In this document: in pieces, positions 39,327-50,971 of the stretch | How the letters are laid out: every line of letters begins with the position of its first letter | How positions within the stretch are numbered: the first letter of the stretch is position 1 | Assembly: GCA_014905825.1 (NCBI GenBank) | Contig: JACGCN010000001.1 | Coordinates: forward strand, 930,001-994,000 | From: Lyophyllum atratum | Lineage: Eukaryota > Basidiomycota > Agaricomycetes > Agaricales > Lyophyllaceae | Direction of reading: 5' to 3' | Length of the DNA: 64,000 nt | Notes under the pieces: generated by a model | The model's input: the letters and a program-made list of their open reading frames with translations, nothing else | What the model was told of the DNA's origin: nothing | Database searches by the model: none | Made by a program: the position numbers and the translations under genes

Positions 39327-40305
39327 TCAGAATTGATGATTAAAGACCTCTTCCCCCGTACCGCTCTTTCCTTGCGGTTCATTCGTTCTCGCAGGTCCAT
39401 TGCCGTACAGCCCACCCTCTGCGTCCTCGGGGAAATCGGTAGTTGAATCACGGGACTGGATGCTGTCGCCCGCCATCGAAGACTTACTATCCTTCTTCTT
39501 CTTCTTCCTCGACTTCTTTTTTGGACTCTGCTCCTCCGACATGGAATATGCATCCTCTGTCCTCGCCCACCGATCTTTTTTCACCTTCTTATCTTTCTTG
39601 CGTTTGGGAACGGCAGCATCCTCGAAATTAGCGGGGTAATGCCACCGGGCAGACGACCCCGAGTTATTGTCAGTATTGTAATAGGACTCGTCCTCTGGAC
39701 GCCAGAGATCGCCATTTGGCTGACGTGGAGGCCTAGCTTCGGTGGATGGTAGATCGACGCTGGAGGCCTGCTCTTGTCCTTCGGCATATGGCTGGCCCTC
39801 GAGCGTCGAATTTGGGAGACGATCATTGTAGCGATTAGCCCACTGCGACCTGCGCTGGTGGCGCTCGATGGTTGAGGTGTCAACGAGACCGTAGCGCTGG
39901 GCCCACTTGGGGGTGCGGGCATTGTTCTTATTATTCCTTATGTTCTGTAGGGAGTGATGGGTCAACGATGTTTGACACGTAGATAAAAGATGTGTACCTG
40001 AATGTAGAAGTTGTGGCCATGACCTTGAAGAAGAGCTTCGTGAATGACAGTGCTGGGAGGCAGAATAGCAGGCGTACCAGGTATATAACCGCAAATGGTT
40101 AGAAGAAGATTGAGCCAGAAGTCCTTTCCTATTCCGAATCTTGCGGCGACAGCTGGAAGAGATATGAGTGGGAGAATCAGGGGTCGGGAATGAATTTAAG
40201 CAGACCAAGTGGGGGGAACAGCGTGCCCATGATGAAGAGCATAACGGCATAGCCATGGTGTCGCTTGGGGGTGAGGTCGATCTTGGTAGGAACGTAGGAG
40301 GCCAT
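39327..40305 (-). CDS. Pmp3/SNA-type small membrane domain with long charged tail
   Basis: The N-terminal third is a Pmp3 (UPF0057, stress-responsive RCI peptide) domain, a two-helix membrane unit. It starts MASYVPTKIDLTPKRHHGYA and has VMLFIMGTLFPPLAVAARFG, then GKDFWLNLLLTICGYIPGHG, HNFYIQNIRNNKNN. Three short introns (about 40150-40205, 40060-40110, 39946-40000) were needed to recover this. The C-terminal two thirds is hydrophilic, with Asn/Asp/Ser stretches and strong Lys clusters (PKRKKDKKVKKDR, PKKKSRKKKKKDSK), ending EEVFNHQF. Fungal SNA2/3/4 proteins have such extended tails; Sna3 and Sna4 reach the vacuole in yeast. Membrane location is firm, exact function is not. Divergent from the C2H2 gene (123 bp between ATGs). 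Confidence 0.85.
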
Positions 40306-40428
40306 AGATGTACTAGGTCATGAATGAAGGCCGCTGGAGGGCAGAGATGCGGACACCCGGTGAACTCCAAGCCCTGTGATCGACACCCTGGGTATCTCCT
40401 GCCAAATCCGGCCTCTCCCCCCACCACC

Positions 40429-42430
40429 ATGGACCACGACGACCACCTCCTCAATCTCTCCGATGTCGTCCATGACGAGACAATAGACGACGACCCCGGC
40501 CTCGATTCCAGCCCCAGTCCCCATCATGACCACGACCAGTCCCCCTCATCGCCCGCTTTCGACTCAAACCTCCATGAGCCCTATTCTGGTTCAGCCCACT
40601 CATCACACCTTCCATCCTCAGAGAACTTCTCTGTCGAGATGCTTGAGCGCGAAATCGCGAGCCTTCTCAGTCAGAACGCCTCCGCTGCCTCTGCTGCTCT
40701 ACTCAGTGCCGCCGCTCAGCAACGGCAAACCAATATGGGCACCAATGGCGGTGTAGGAATCGATCCCCATGCACCAGGTGACAGCATCGCGGGGCTTGGC
40801 TTAAATCTCAGTGGCCTCGCGGCCGTGTTACAGGTCGCCCATGCACAGGCTGCAGAGAACGAACGCGTGGCCGAGGAGCTTGCCGCAAAGGATCCCGAGT
40901 ACGCGCGGCAGCGCGAGGCTGCTATATCTGGCAAGGAGCAGAAAACGACGAGAACCGCTCCCGCTTTCCACTCACTGACTGCTGGAGAGGCTTCCGGATT
41001 GCCTCACCGAAAGAGAAGGAGAGGGGAAGCAAGGAGCGGATCAGAAGGCTCCGATTACCTGTTTACGGATCGCGACAGTGAAAGCGACCGTGAAGATCTC
41101 ACTATCAACGGGGACGGAGAAACACATATATCTCCCCCACGGGCGCGACCAGGCACGCCGCCCGGAGGTTCTCCTCCTGGACATGGGGAGTTTTCTGACA
41201 TCAACGACATCTTGAATCAACTATCCGCTCAATTTGAACCTGGTCCCGAGCATGGCCATGCACACGGAATTTCGACACCAGACTCCTCGCCTGTGGTATC
41301 TCATGTGCGTCCTGAGGTTGCGGACTCCGAGACGCACCTAACTGAAGCAACAATGCCCAACTTGGCATCCTTAAATCGTGCCACAGGGTCGCAACCTGTT
41401 GCTTCGACCTCCGCTATACCTAGCTCGGCGAATGGATCACCAAAGAAGATCCTGAAGAAACCAAAGGACAAAGACAAAGGCCCTCATGTCCACGTCTGCG
41501 AACAAGATCAGTGTCACAAGTCATTTACCCGTCGGAGCGACCTCGCTCGTCATATGCGAATACATACTGGCGAACGACCGTTCACATGCGAGTACCACGG
41601 TTGTGGCAAGACATTTATTCAGGTAATGCGTGGCCCCTCGATAATCTATCACGCTCACCTTCATTCCAGCGATCAGCGCTTCAGGTCCATGCACGGGTGC
41701 ATACGGGCGAAAAGCCACACTGTTGCGAATATCCGGGATGTGGCAAGACGTTTGGTGACTCCAGCAGCTTGGCACGACACAGACGGACACATACAGGGAA
41801 GCGCCCTTACAAATGCGAGGACCCTACCTGCGAGAAGACTTTTACCAGGCGGACAACACTAACCACACATATGCGAACACACGACCCATCATGGGAGCCG
41901 GATCCGAATATGTAAGTTGCCTCTTTCCTTAACCCCTCGTCGACCCGCTGACGCTTTTTCGCAGAAAATATAACTTTAAAGGGAAGAAGCGGAAAATGAA
42001 CGAGGACGAAGATGACGACCAGGAACTGGCAGAATCGGTGCGAACTATATCTGCACTTTTCCAGGCTGGAGGGAACTCCATGCTCCCAACATCTGGCAGT
42101 GTGCTCCAGAATGAGCCTTTGGGAGTACGGGTGGCCAGCATCAGTGCAGAAATTGCAGCTGCCATTGCACAAGCACAGTCGCGCGTCTATGACGACGAGG
42201 ACGAGGACGAAGATGAGCAATCCGGCTCCGGGCAGGAGATGGACGGCCCTGAGATGATTGGACCCAATACGAGCGGAATTCGAGGTTTGGGAATAGGAGA
42301 CACCCGGACCGTAGAGAAGGATGGGCGACGATTGGTGGATGAGGACGACGACAGCGATGCCTTCCCAGTGCCTCTACGGACGCGGAGAGGCAAGGACTCA
42401 CCTGTCGCTGGTGCAAAACGAAAGCGATGA
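40429..42430 (+). CDS. C2H2 zinc-finger transcription factor (four fingers)
   Basis: Four consecutive C2H2 fingers with classical TGE/TGK linkers: [32 protein letters not shown] joined to [31 protein letters not shown] and [20 protein letters not shown] (about 41500-41880). An intron at 41622-41670 sits inside finger 2; another at 41911-41965 follows the finger block. The N-terminus is acidic and Ser/His-rich with an Ala/Gln-rich helix (about 40690-40900). The C-terminus has an acidic tract (DDEDEDEDE) and ends AGAKRKR, a nuclear signal-like tail. ATG 40429 lies in the good context CACCATGG; an in-frame ATG at 40324 overlaps the divergent promoter and is less likely. The target genes cannot be read from sequence. 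Confidence 0.9.
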
Positions 42431-42689
42431 ATATAATCATTATCTAATTCTGTATCTACTTTGCTTTCCGTGCTTTCTTCGCGCTCAGGAATTTCGTTGG
42501 ATCCCGACGGCGGGCCGTGAGTGCCGTGAGTGATAAGATTGGAAGATCCGGATGTGCACGTGAAAAGACCCGTTTCGACGAAGATGGGACATCTGCGGGA
42601 GATCTACATTCCGTGTACCGTCCGACTCAATCCGTTGTCCCGTATACCTTTCATAATTAACATCTTACCTCTTACCACGTCAACCAGAC

Positions 42690-44040
42690 ATGTCTGCAGT
42701 CGCAGAGGAAACCCCTAACGTCGATTTGATCACTCTTACTCGGTATGTTTCATTGCGTTCTGCAGCACCCAATTAACATCGCCTTCCCAGCCATGTACTC
42801 TCTGATCAGTTTAGATTAGGCGCAACTGCCACAGGAGATTTGACGCTACTCTTGACCGCTATCCAAGTTACCTCCAAATTCATCGCCACTAATGTCCGGA
42901 AAGCACGCCTGATTAACCTGTGAGTCGATCCTGACGAACGTCAATCGCGGGATCTGAATACAAATTCGCGAGCCAGTGTTGGTCTTGCCGGGGAGACGAA
43001 CGTACAGGGAGAGGAACAGAAAAAGCTGGATGTTCTGTCTAACGACATCATGGTGAATGCCCTTCGTGCGTCAGGAAAGACCGCTGTGCTTGTTTCAGAG
43101 GAACTCGAAGACGCTATCATCATCGAGGAACGAAACAGGGGCGCTTATTGTGTTGTTTTCGATCCTCTGGATGGTAGTAGTAACATTGATGCTGGTGTCA
43201 ACATCGGTACCATCTTCGGGATATACAAAGTGGTGCGCGTCTCCTATACATATAGACTTGGGATACGCAGGCTGATGACTTGCCAGAGACCTGACTCTAA
43301 CGGAAGTGTGGAGGACGTCCTACGACCTGGCAGCGAAATGGTTGCAGCTGGATACACCATGTAAGTATTCCAATGTATGTTCCAATACCCCTCACCTGTA
43401 GCTGGTGATGAAGGTACGGATCATCCGCAAATCTGGTGCTATCCACAGGTCGAGGCGTCAACGGATATACACTCGATGCTGCCCTTGGGGAATTCATCCT
43501 CACCCATCCTAACGTACGCGACTTTCCACCCTTGAAGCCTTCCATGCTTTAACTTTGTCTCGCCATAAAGATCGTGATACCCCCGCGTGGCAAGATCTAC
43601 TCCTTCAACGAAGGGAACTCTATGTACTTCCATCCACCAGTCACCGCCTACCTGAAATCTATCAAGTACCCGTCGCCACCGAAAACCCCATATAGCGCCC
43701 GTTATATCGGATCCATGGTGGCCGATGTTCATCGCACGCTTCTGTATGGCGGAATTTTCGGATACCCGGGTGACAAGAAGAGTAAGAGCGGAAAACTGAG
43801 GTTGTTGTATGAAGCTTTCCCTATGGCTTTCTTGATTGAGCAGGTGCGATCTATGCCATTGATTACAAGCTTCCAACTGATCTTCCATTCAAGGCGGGAG
43901 GCATCGCGACAACGGGCACGAAACGGATCCTGGATATTGTTCCCAAGAGCATCCACGAACGGTGCCCAGTATTCCTTGGAAGCCGGGACGATGTACAGGA
44001 CCTGATGAAGTTCTATAAGGAGGTTCCCTCTGATGCTTAA
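42690..44040 (+). CDS. FBP1: Fructose-1,6-bisphosphatase
   Basis: Gluconeogenic hydrolysis of fructose-1,6-bisphosphate in the cytosol. ATG 42690 opens [20 protein letters not shown]. The metal and substrate sites are clear: [83 protein letters not shown] and [20 protein letters not shown]. The end reads [16 protein letters not shown]. Five or six introns of about 50 nt. The short 3' region carries two PUF-type sites (see 44056 and 44073). In yeasts this enzyme is glucose-repressed at several levels; nothing in the promoter here was strong enough for me to call a regulator. Confidence 0.96.
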
Positions 44041-44055
44041 ATGAATTCACGTATT

Positions 44056-44063
44056 TGTACATA
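44056..44063 (+). promoter_or_regulatory. Candidate PUF binding site UGUACAUA in the FBP1 3' region
   Basis: TGTACATA, 16 bases after the FBP1 stop, is an exact match to UGUANAUA, the motif predicted from the recognition residues of the PUF protein in this window. Confidence 0.45.
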
Positions 44064-44072
44064 TTGCGTCAC

Positions 44073-44080
44073 TGTATATC
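44073..44080 (+). promoter_or_regulatory. Second candidate PUF site UGUAUAUC in the FBP1 3' region
   Basis: TGTATATC, 33 bases after the FBP1 stop, matches the UGUANAU core with C at the last, less constrained position. Confidence 0.35.
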
Positions 44081-44127
44081 ACATCTCCCTGTAGCAAACA
44101 AACCAACCTTTGGCGGCGACCTCGATC

Positions 44128-45580
44128 ATGTCTCTTCGTATCAAACTCCCTGCGAAAGCCGTTTCGGTGGACCCAAATCCGCAGGTACCCCATAATGTGG
44201 AAAGTCGTCTCGGTGGTGCACGCGACTTATCATTTTATACCAGTCATCAACGTCTGAGCCTTCATCTCGGCGTCGCAAGACCGCCAAGCGCCTAATATAC
44301 TCGGACGATGAAGACGACGACCTTCACCAGACCCAATCTAATGCTGCTCGGAGCTCTCCAATAGGTACACCCAGCGTTCGGGGACGGTCTCACACAGTCG
44401 AGGGAGACTCTGAATACGAGTCTGAGCATGCCACGCCCGAACCACCGCATTCCTCACACACCACCGAACCATCTTCCTCTACCACCTCTTACTTGGAGAA
44501 ACATAAGGCCAGAAGAACTGGCGATGGACCTCCGCCCGCCAAGAAGAAACGTGTCAAAGCCGACTTTACTTCTGATGATGAGGATTATCATATGGGAGCA
44601 GCTTCAGAACACGACGAGGAACATCTCATAGTCGAGACCAAACGTCAGCCGAAACCAACAGCCAAGGCGAAAGCAAATGTAGCGAAAGGCAAACCTTCTG
44701 TGGACCGAGATGCGTCGACAAAGGAGGAACGTAGGGCTCGTCATGGAAAGCTAAAGCCTGATTCTGAAGCAACCCACGGGACGAAACGACCGCGAGCAGG
44801 CCTTCAAGTAGAGGACGAAATGATTGATATTCTTGGTGACGTGGATGATAGGCCGCACACAAGAAGCCCTTCACAACCCAAAGAACCGTCCGAACCTCCA
44901 CCCAAAAAACGCAAACTTCCAACCATCAAGAAGAACAAAGGTGCAACCACAGCGTCTGGTTCGACTCTGACTGCCAAGGCTTCTGCAACCGCGGCCGTTG
45001 GTAGACCTCCAGCGCCCAAACTACCTGAACGTGCCATACCTGTTGCCCCCGGAGCAAGAAAGACTCCTGCGACAATAAACAGCGCAGATTTTGATCTGAG
45101 GAATCAAAGTGTGTACAACGAGCTCTTCAAATCGGTGTGTTATATAGTATGTGTACACCGCAATTGCTGACACGTCTAGCAGGCCGGCGGAGGCACGCCA
45201 CGCTCAGGATTGAGTAGAAGGGAGAAAGATGAGGAGAGACGGAAGGAGCTCGATAAGATGAGGGATGAAGCGAGGGCGAAGCGGCTAGCTGATACGGTCA
45301 ATTGGCAACTGTCGACGTGCTCTAGCTTTTCTGACATCAGTTTTCTCAGACATCATCATTTGACCTACAGGCACAAACAGACAAGATTATCCGGTTCGAG
45401 GAAAGACTCAAGAAGGATCACAGCTCTGCGCTTTACCCGAACTTCCTTGCCGCCAAATGGAGAGAACTCTGGGAACGTGAGAGAAGAAAGGCCAAGGAGC
45501 AGGGGTGGACAGAAGGCAGGTATGGGGCTGAGGCTGGAGAGAGAGAAGAGGGTGAGATGAATGATCATCCTGGAACGTGA
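44128..45580 (+). CDS. Basic, Ser/Lys-rich protein of unknown function, probably nuclear
   Basis: Not a family I recognise. ATG 44128 opens MSLRIKLPAKAVSVDPNPQ; a first intron at 44184-44249 leads into SSRRRKTAKRLIYSDDEDDD. Low-complexity acidic and basic stretches alternate, with several nuclear-signal-like patches (PPAKKKRVKADF at about 44540, PPPKKRKLPTIKKNK at about 44900). The C-terminal part has higher complexity: NSADFDLRNQSVYNELFK, then a charged helix REKDEERRKELDKMRDEA, and after an intron DKIIRFEERLKKDHSSALYP, NFLAAKWRELWERERRKAK. It ends GEMNDHPGT. The helical C-terminus looks like a conserved module; chromatin or RNA roles are guesses from composition. Confidence 0.65.
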
Positions 45581-46149
45581 CATGTGCGTTTGGTGTTCGA
45601 TATCTCTATGCATCGGAATCTGTCGTGGATCATGGTAATATACCCCAGATCATGTCTATCTCGATCCCACGTGTTACGTGTAGAGCGCGTAGAAACGACG
45701 GCGCCATTGACAGTTTTTGTCTGATACATTTCCTAAATCCTGAGGACATTTTTTCGGCGAAATGTCGAATATTGACAGCATCAACATGGACGACGCACAA
45801 GGATCAACTGCTCGCATGTCGCTCGATGATTCATACTCACTGCCAGAGTCTCGAGGATGCATGATACATAGTACAGTACCGATAAGCCGAATCTCGACAG
45901 ACGCGGTGTGCGTTCTGATCTCTGGCGTACAGATGTTCCAGAAAACTCAGATCGAAAATGGCGAAGGTACGCTCCGGGCACTCTTCCGGGTCGCCTTTGA
46001 GTGGGTCGCAGGCAGGGTCAGGAAGTGAACAGAACTTCCACCGGGAATTTCAATTAGGCATTCGGCGAAAGGCCAGCCATATCCCGCCCGCAAGTGTAAA
46101 GGGCTAGACTTTATGCAGACTGAGGCCCAGCAAGCTTCAAATGGAAAAC
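45581..46149. other. Region without a firm gene; one 88-codon open frame
   Basis: An ATG-initiated frame at 45762-46028 (plus strand; MSNIDSINMDDAQGS...) is the best open frame, but it has no recognisable domain, no supporting homologue known to me and no clear intron signals. I treat it as possible but unsupported. The rest is probably 3'UTR sequence. Confidence 0.25.
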
Positions 46150-46400
46150 TCACTCGGAATATCCCTCATTTCCATGTGCAATCTATGTGATATTTCACAG
46201 GTAACAGTGGTGTAGAGTGTAACTGGTCCCCCCATAATGGCATGTACTTGGCATGCATAAAGCATCGACTCCACGGTCACAAGGGCGACAGCAGCTCGAA
46301 GATCCACTCCACCCGAAGATGATGTTTTTGATAGGACCTGTCGAGGGTCGACGTCGGTGGCCGCCGATACAGCATGCGAGTGTATTTCTGGAGAAGACAT
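46150..46400 (-). CDS. Possible small two-exon gene of unknown function (about 60 residues)
   Basis: ATG 46400 opens MSSPEIHSHAVSAATDVDPR and continues to VDLRAAVALVTVESMLYACQ. A good donor GTACAT and acceptor ACATAG define a 65-nt intron, after which IAHGNEGYSE-stop follows. The segment VALVTVESMLYACQIAHG looks protein-like (amphipathic helix). A further intron near 46096-46141 could give a longer end with YTCGRDMAGL. Its start is only 51 bp from the stop of the next minus-strand gene, which is tight for fungi, so it may instead be transcript tail. Confidence 0.3.
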
Positions 46401-46450
46401 GTCGTCAAGGTCCGATGATACCCTGGGTGACGTGTGTCAAGACATTGCGG

Positions 46451-47652
46451 TCATCCATCTGTATTTAGTGTAGATTTCAGGGTATCCACGGCCTTTCGTA
46501 TCTGGATAAAACAGGCTTCGAACCATTTCTTGGGATCTTTCTGGGATACACCGGTGCTCTTCAGGCTCATCGCCTCCATCTGTTCTGCTAGAGTGGGCTC
46601 TTGAAGGAGCACGAGAACAGTTGCACGCAAATTGTCGATGATTTCAATAAATGAATCCAGCTCGGTGGATATATCAGAAGGATCTTGAGGGGTGTATAAC
46701 GTGGAAACCAGGTCGTCCGAAGCGACGAGAAGTGCTGAGGAGTGCGGGGGAAGGGAGTCCATATGTTGCACGAAATGGGGTGACAGCTTGAGAGGAGAAT
46801 GGGATGGAGGCAACAGAATATCTGTAATGATACGCTTGTGCAAAAGAGTTGACATGCGAAGGATCGCGTGGATCTGAGCTTCCGCGTTAAGGAAGCAAAA
46901 CCACGCTGGAAGCAAACAAAATACCTTCTTCGTTCGTTCAAGCTCGTCACTGTCCATACGCTTCTTAGAATCCACGCCAAGTTCTCCCCATCCGTCATCT
47001 TCCCAATCATCTACAGACCCCTGGTCGTTGGTCATCTCGTCAACCTCTTGCAGCCCATCCTCCAATGAATCGTGGTCTTGGGCCAGCTTTTTTTGCACCG
47101 AGGCAACATTGTTCTTGGATAGGCCAGACCGCGCATTGTTGATGGTTTCGTGTACGGCCCCGATCCTTACCATATAGTCATCGCCGGCCTGACCAGTGCT
47201 TGTGCGGCTGCCACTTGCATCGATATCGAGAAAGGTCTGAAGAAGGGATCTCACAGATAGAATGACATCTCTCGCGACCGAGGCGATCTCTTGAACCCAA
47301 GTGATTCCGTGCTTGTGCTCAAAGAGGCATGCGCAGTGGGACAGTGCCGAGATCTGATCACATATGTCCTTTAGAGGTTGCAGAGAAGCAGAGTGGGTCG
47401 GAGAAGATGGCTTGAGCGCAAGGGACAGTTTTGTGGTAGATCCGTAGAGTAGAGAGAGTATAGACATGAAGTCGGTGTGCAAGATAGCGACGTCTGCGCC
47501 ATCTGTGTCGCGGGCGGTGGTAGAGATCGAATCGAGTGCAGCAGTGCAGGTCTCCACTGCAACGTTGAGAGACGCGATAGCTAGAGAAAGAAATGAAGAC
47601 GAGGAAGGCGGGGAGACGAGGGGTGCTCACCGAGTTGTTTTGGCGCGGGCAT
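46451..47652 (-). CDS. Probable GCIP/cyclin-D1-binding-protein-like protein
   Basis: Predicted all-helical soluble protein. ATG 47652 opens MPAPKQL on a 22-nt first coding exon, spliced (intron about 47581-47630) to AIASLNVAVETCTAALDSIS. Helical segments include LHTDFMSILSLLYGSTTKLS, LKDICDQISALSHCACLFEH, EIASVARDVILSVRSLLQTF and the acidic Trp-rich stretch DDWEDDGWGELG. The end reads FIQIRKAVDTLKSTLNTDG. The pattern (paired N-terminal helices, acidic W-rich linker, helical C-terminus) resembles the GCIP family as I recall it, but no single residue is decisive. A 51-nt GT-AG stretch after ERTKK may be an in-frame intron. Divergent from YME1, 61 bp between ATGs. Confidence 0.5.
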
Positions 47653-47713
47653 GGTGGAGTTGAGATCTAGAAGGAAGCACGTGCTGCCACGGCTTGACCA
47701 GAATTTCTTCGGG
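47653..47713. promoter_or_regulatory. Very short divergent start region GCIP-like / YME1, with CACGTG
   Basis: Only 61 bp separate the two ATGs, so the 5' leaders must overlap or be extremely short. A CACGTG palindrome lies at 47678-47683, near the centre. Confidence 0.45.
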
Positions 47714-50700
47714 ATGCTGGTGGTAAGTGCCTCAAAGTGCACGCAGCCGATAACTGACCAGCATTCTCCAGTTTCTCGAGGCGTTGCGGTTCGCAGCGCG
47801 TCCAGCTGCCCGAACCACACATTTCCTGGCTTTCCGCCACCTTTCTACGGCCACTTTCCCTCCTTTCCCCCGTCAACGGACACCGTCTTCCATCCTCTCT
47901 CTTGCACCCTACTCTCGGCGTACACTCAGCCTAGGCTCAATCTTCTCTCGTTCACAGCCGCAGCAGACACCTTCACCTCTCGTTGTCGCGCACATTACTC
48001 GCCTTGAAGCGGAAGCCAACGTCAACCCCCATGATGTCTCCAAGCAGCTCGCATTGTTCCAGGCCCTGGCGGATACCAAGCTTAAATCCTCATACGATCT
48101 CATCATAAGCCGTTGGGAGCGAATGTGCGAATTCGTACGTTACAGTCCATCCTTACATGTCCGCTCGACTCATTCAGGTTAATGCAGGATAACACCTCCC
48201 CAGTACTTCATTCCCCAACCGCATTCCAGCTATATCTCACCTCGCTCATTCACACCGGTCAAAAATCGTCCATAAACCCTGCCGTTCGCCGGCGGGACAG
48301 CCTTCTTGCCTCGTCACCCGTCATAGCGCCTGCCACAAACGAGTCTTCAACAGCTTCATCACCCCGCGCGTCCGAAGCCACCCAGACACCCTCGGAATCC
48401 TCTGATGCTGCCGCCACTGGCGAATCAACTACCTCGCCGCCACCGACGTCTAGTCAACAAATCGCTGAAGTTGTTCTGCAAAGTAACGGTGAACCTGCCG
48501 CAACGCAAGCTGGAGCATCGACCCCTGGTATTTCAAAACTGCAAGCGGCTTTTGAATCAGGGGGCTCGTCAGCTCCGATACAAGTATCTATAGTGGAACG
48601 TATGTGCTTAGAAAAACCCATTCCCTCAAACATGCGTGACAAAGGTTTTTCTTACAGGCAAAGGCTCGTGGATCCCTCGAATCATTCGATTTGTAGCCTT
48701 GATCCTTGTCAGCTCCTTTTGTATGTCCTTTCCTTATCTCAAATTCAATCATTCTGACCACAATAACCAGTCTTCCTCGTGATACTCTCCGTGTTCTTCG
48801 AAAATACGGGCTTCATGAAAGCAGGGCCCAAGCAATCCCAGTTTGAACCCGCTGAAGGGAAAACGGTCAAATTTTCTGATGTCCATGGTGTTGACGAGGC
48901 CAAAGAAGTGTGTAATTTCTATGACTTTGCGTGGTCCCTATCACAAAACATCATCACTCCAGGAACTGCAAGACGTCGTACAATTCCTCAAGGACCCGAC
49001 GGCATTTGCCAATTTGGGTGGTAAATTACCTAAGGGAGTGCTACTGACTGGGTCAGTCCAAACGACTAAATCACCTTTTCAAAATTTGAACTTCTCTACA
49101 GGCCACCAGGAACCGGTAAAACCATGTTGGCCCGTGCAGTCGCGGGAGAAGCAGGAGTTCCATTTTTCTTCGCTTCTGGGTACGTGATGCCTAAAAAACC
49201 CTGTCCGGTTTGTCTAACTCGTTGGTAGATCTGACTTCGAGGAGATGTTTGTTGGCGTCGGTGCCAAACGTGTACGAGAATTGTTCTCTGCTGCTCGCAA
49301 GAAGGAACCAGCCATCATTTTCATCGATGAACTTGACGCTGTTGGTGGGAAGCGTAGCAGCCGTGACCAGCAATATATGAAGCAAACTCTCAATCAGCTC
49401 TTGGTTGAGATGGATGGCTTCCAGCAGAATGAAGGTGTCATTGTAATTGCTGCTACCAATTTCCCGGAGAGTCTGGACCAGTAAGTCAATGTGGAGCCCA
49501 TCATGTCCTGGATGTTTTCTTATTTTACCCTCAGGGCACTCGTGCGGCCTGGCCGCTTTGATAGGATTATAGCTGTTCCTCTGCCTGACGTCCGTGGTCG
49601 TGTACAGATTCTGAAACACCACATGCAAGGTGTCGTCACCAGCGGTGGTAAGGACCTTATACACCTCCTGTCATGATGTTCCCTAACGACAACGGGTGGC
49701 GTCTTCTTTGTTGTTGTCAGACGTTGATCCTAAAGTTCTTGCGAGAGGAACACCAGGGTTTTCAGGTGCGGATCTACAGAACATGGTAAAGTAAGTCTGT
49801 TTCCAGACTGCTACGCTTTAATGGTAGACTTACTCCTCCCAGTCAAGCAGCCATCCAGGCATCCAAGGAACACGCCAGAGAGGTGACATTGAGACATTTT
49901 GAATGGGCAAAGGTATAAACGATGTCGACAACCTCCTTCTCATGTACTGACTTGATATAGGATCGGATCCTAATGGGAGCTGAACGCAAAAGCCACTACA
50001 TTGCACATGAAGCCAAGCTCGCGACGGCGTACCATGAGGTGCGGGCTTTATGAACCTCCCTTCCTAGAATATACTGATTTCGCGTTATTCAGGGAGGACA
50101 TGCTCTGGTTGCATTATACACGGATGGAGCGATGCCTTTGCATAAAGTCACTTGCGTCCCACGCGGTCACGCTCTGGGTTATGTGCGTCATTCAGACATC
50201 CCGTATGAATTGGATACTAATTATGAGATCATAGACATCTTTGCTTCCCGAGGACGATCGCAATTCTGTCAGCCTGAAGGAATACCTTGCCGGCATTGAT
50301 GTCTCCATGGGGGGACGTGTCGCCGAGGAATTGAGTGAGTAAGATCAATGTTATTATACCTCGACACTTATTTATCACGACTTCTTTCCTAGTCTATGGC
50401 GCTGAAAATGTTACCAGTGGGGCAAGTTCGGACATCAGGAGTGCTACTCGAACGGCAAGATCTATGGTGAAGGTATGCCATCCCACATAAAGTATTATGG
50501 CCATTACTCATCATATCAACCAGCAATGGGGATTTTCCAAACTGGGACCCGTATTCTACGATGATCGGGACGAGAACCTGAGTCCTCAGAGAAAAGAAGA
50601 AATAGAGGAGGAAGTCACAAAGTAAGCGCTTATATTTCTGTGGACTTGGCGTGCATAGGCTAGGTCGCTTGACGGATATTGATTGATGGATTACAGAATT

Positions 50701-50971
50701 GTACGGGGTGGTGAGGCTCGTGCAATGGCCCTCCTGACAGAAAGACTAGAAGAGCTTCATCGGGTAAGCATATAACACATCATCTTTATTCTCCGAGATA
50801 GTCTGAGTCAGACCGAACTTTGAACAGCTCGCGCGCGCCCTCGTGGAGCATGAGACCTTGGATTCTGAGGAAGTCAAGAAAGTCATCAAAGGAGAACAAA
50901 TACGGAATATCACAGAGGTGCTGGACGAAGAGCTTTCTAATTTAGAATCTAGGAAAGAACAAAATCCATGA
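47714..50971 (+). CDS. YME1: Mitochondrial i-AAA protease Yme1
   Basis: ATP-dependent zinc protease of the inner membrane, facing the intermembrane space; degrades misfolded and unassembled proteins. The start is ATG 47714 with only nine coding bases (M-L-V) before a 49-nt intron. The next exon continues [20 protein letters not shown], a presequence. The long frame from 47784 has no ATG of its own, which decides this start. A Ser/Thr/Pro-rich region (48280-48580) precedes the membrane segment [22 protein letters not shown] module: [14 protein letters not shown], Walker A GPPGTGKT (split by an intron), Walker [17 protein letters not shown], second region of homology [20 protein letters not shown]. 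Protease: zinc motif HEGGH in [18 protein letters not shown]. Ends ESRKEQNP. Complete and intact by frame. Confidence 0.95.

Noticed and set aside
39327..40454. A 375-codon uninterrupted minus-strand frame covering the Pmp3-like gene
   Set aside because: Its N-terminal third is read-through of introns in the wrong frame. The spliced model starting at 40305 gives a recognisable Pmp3 domain.
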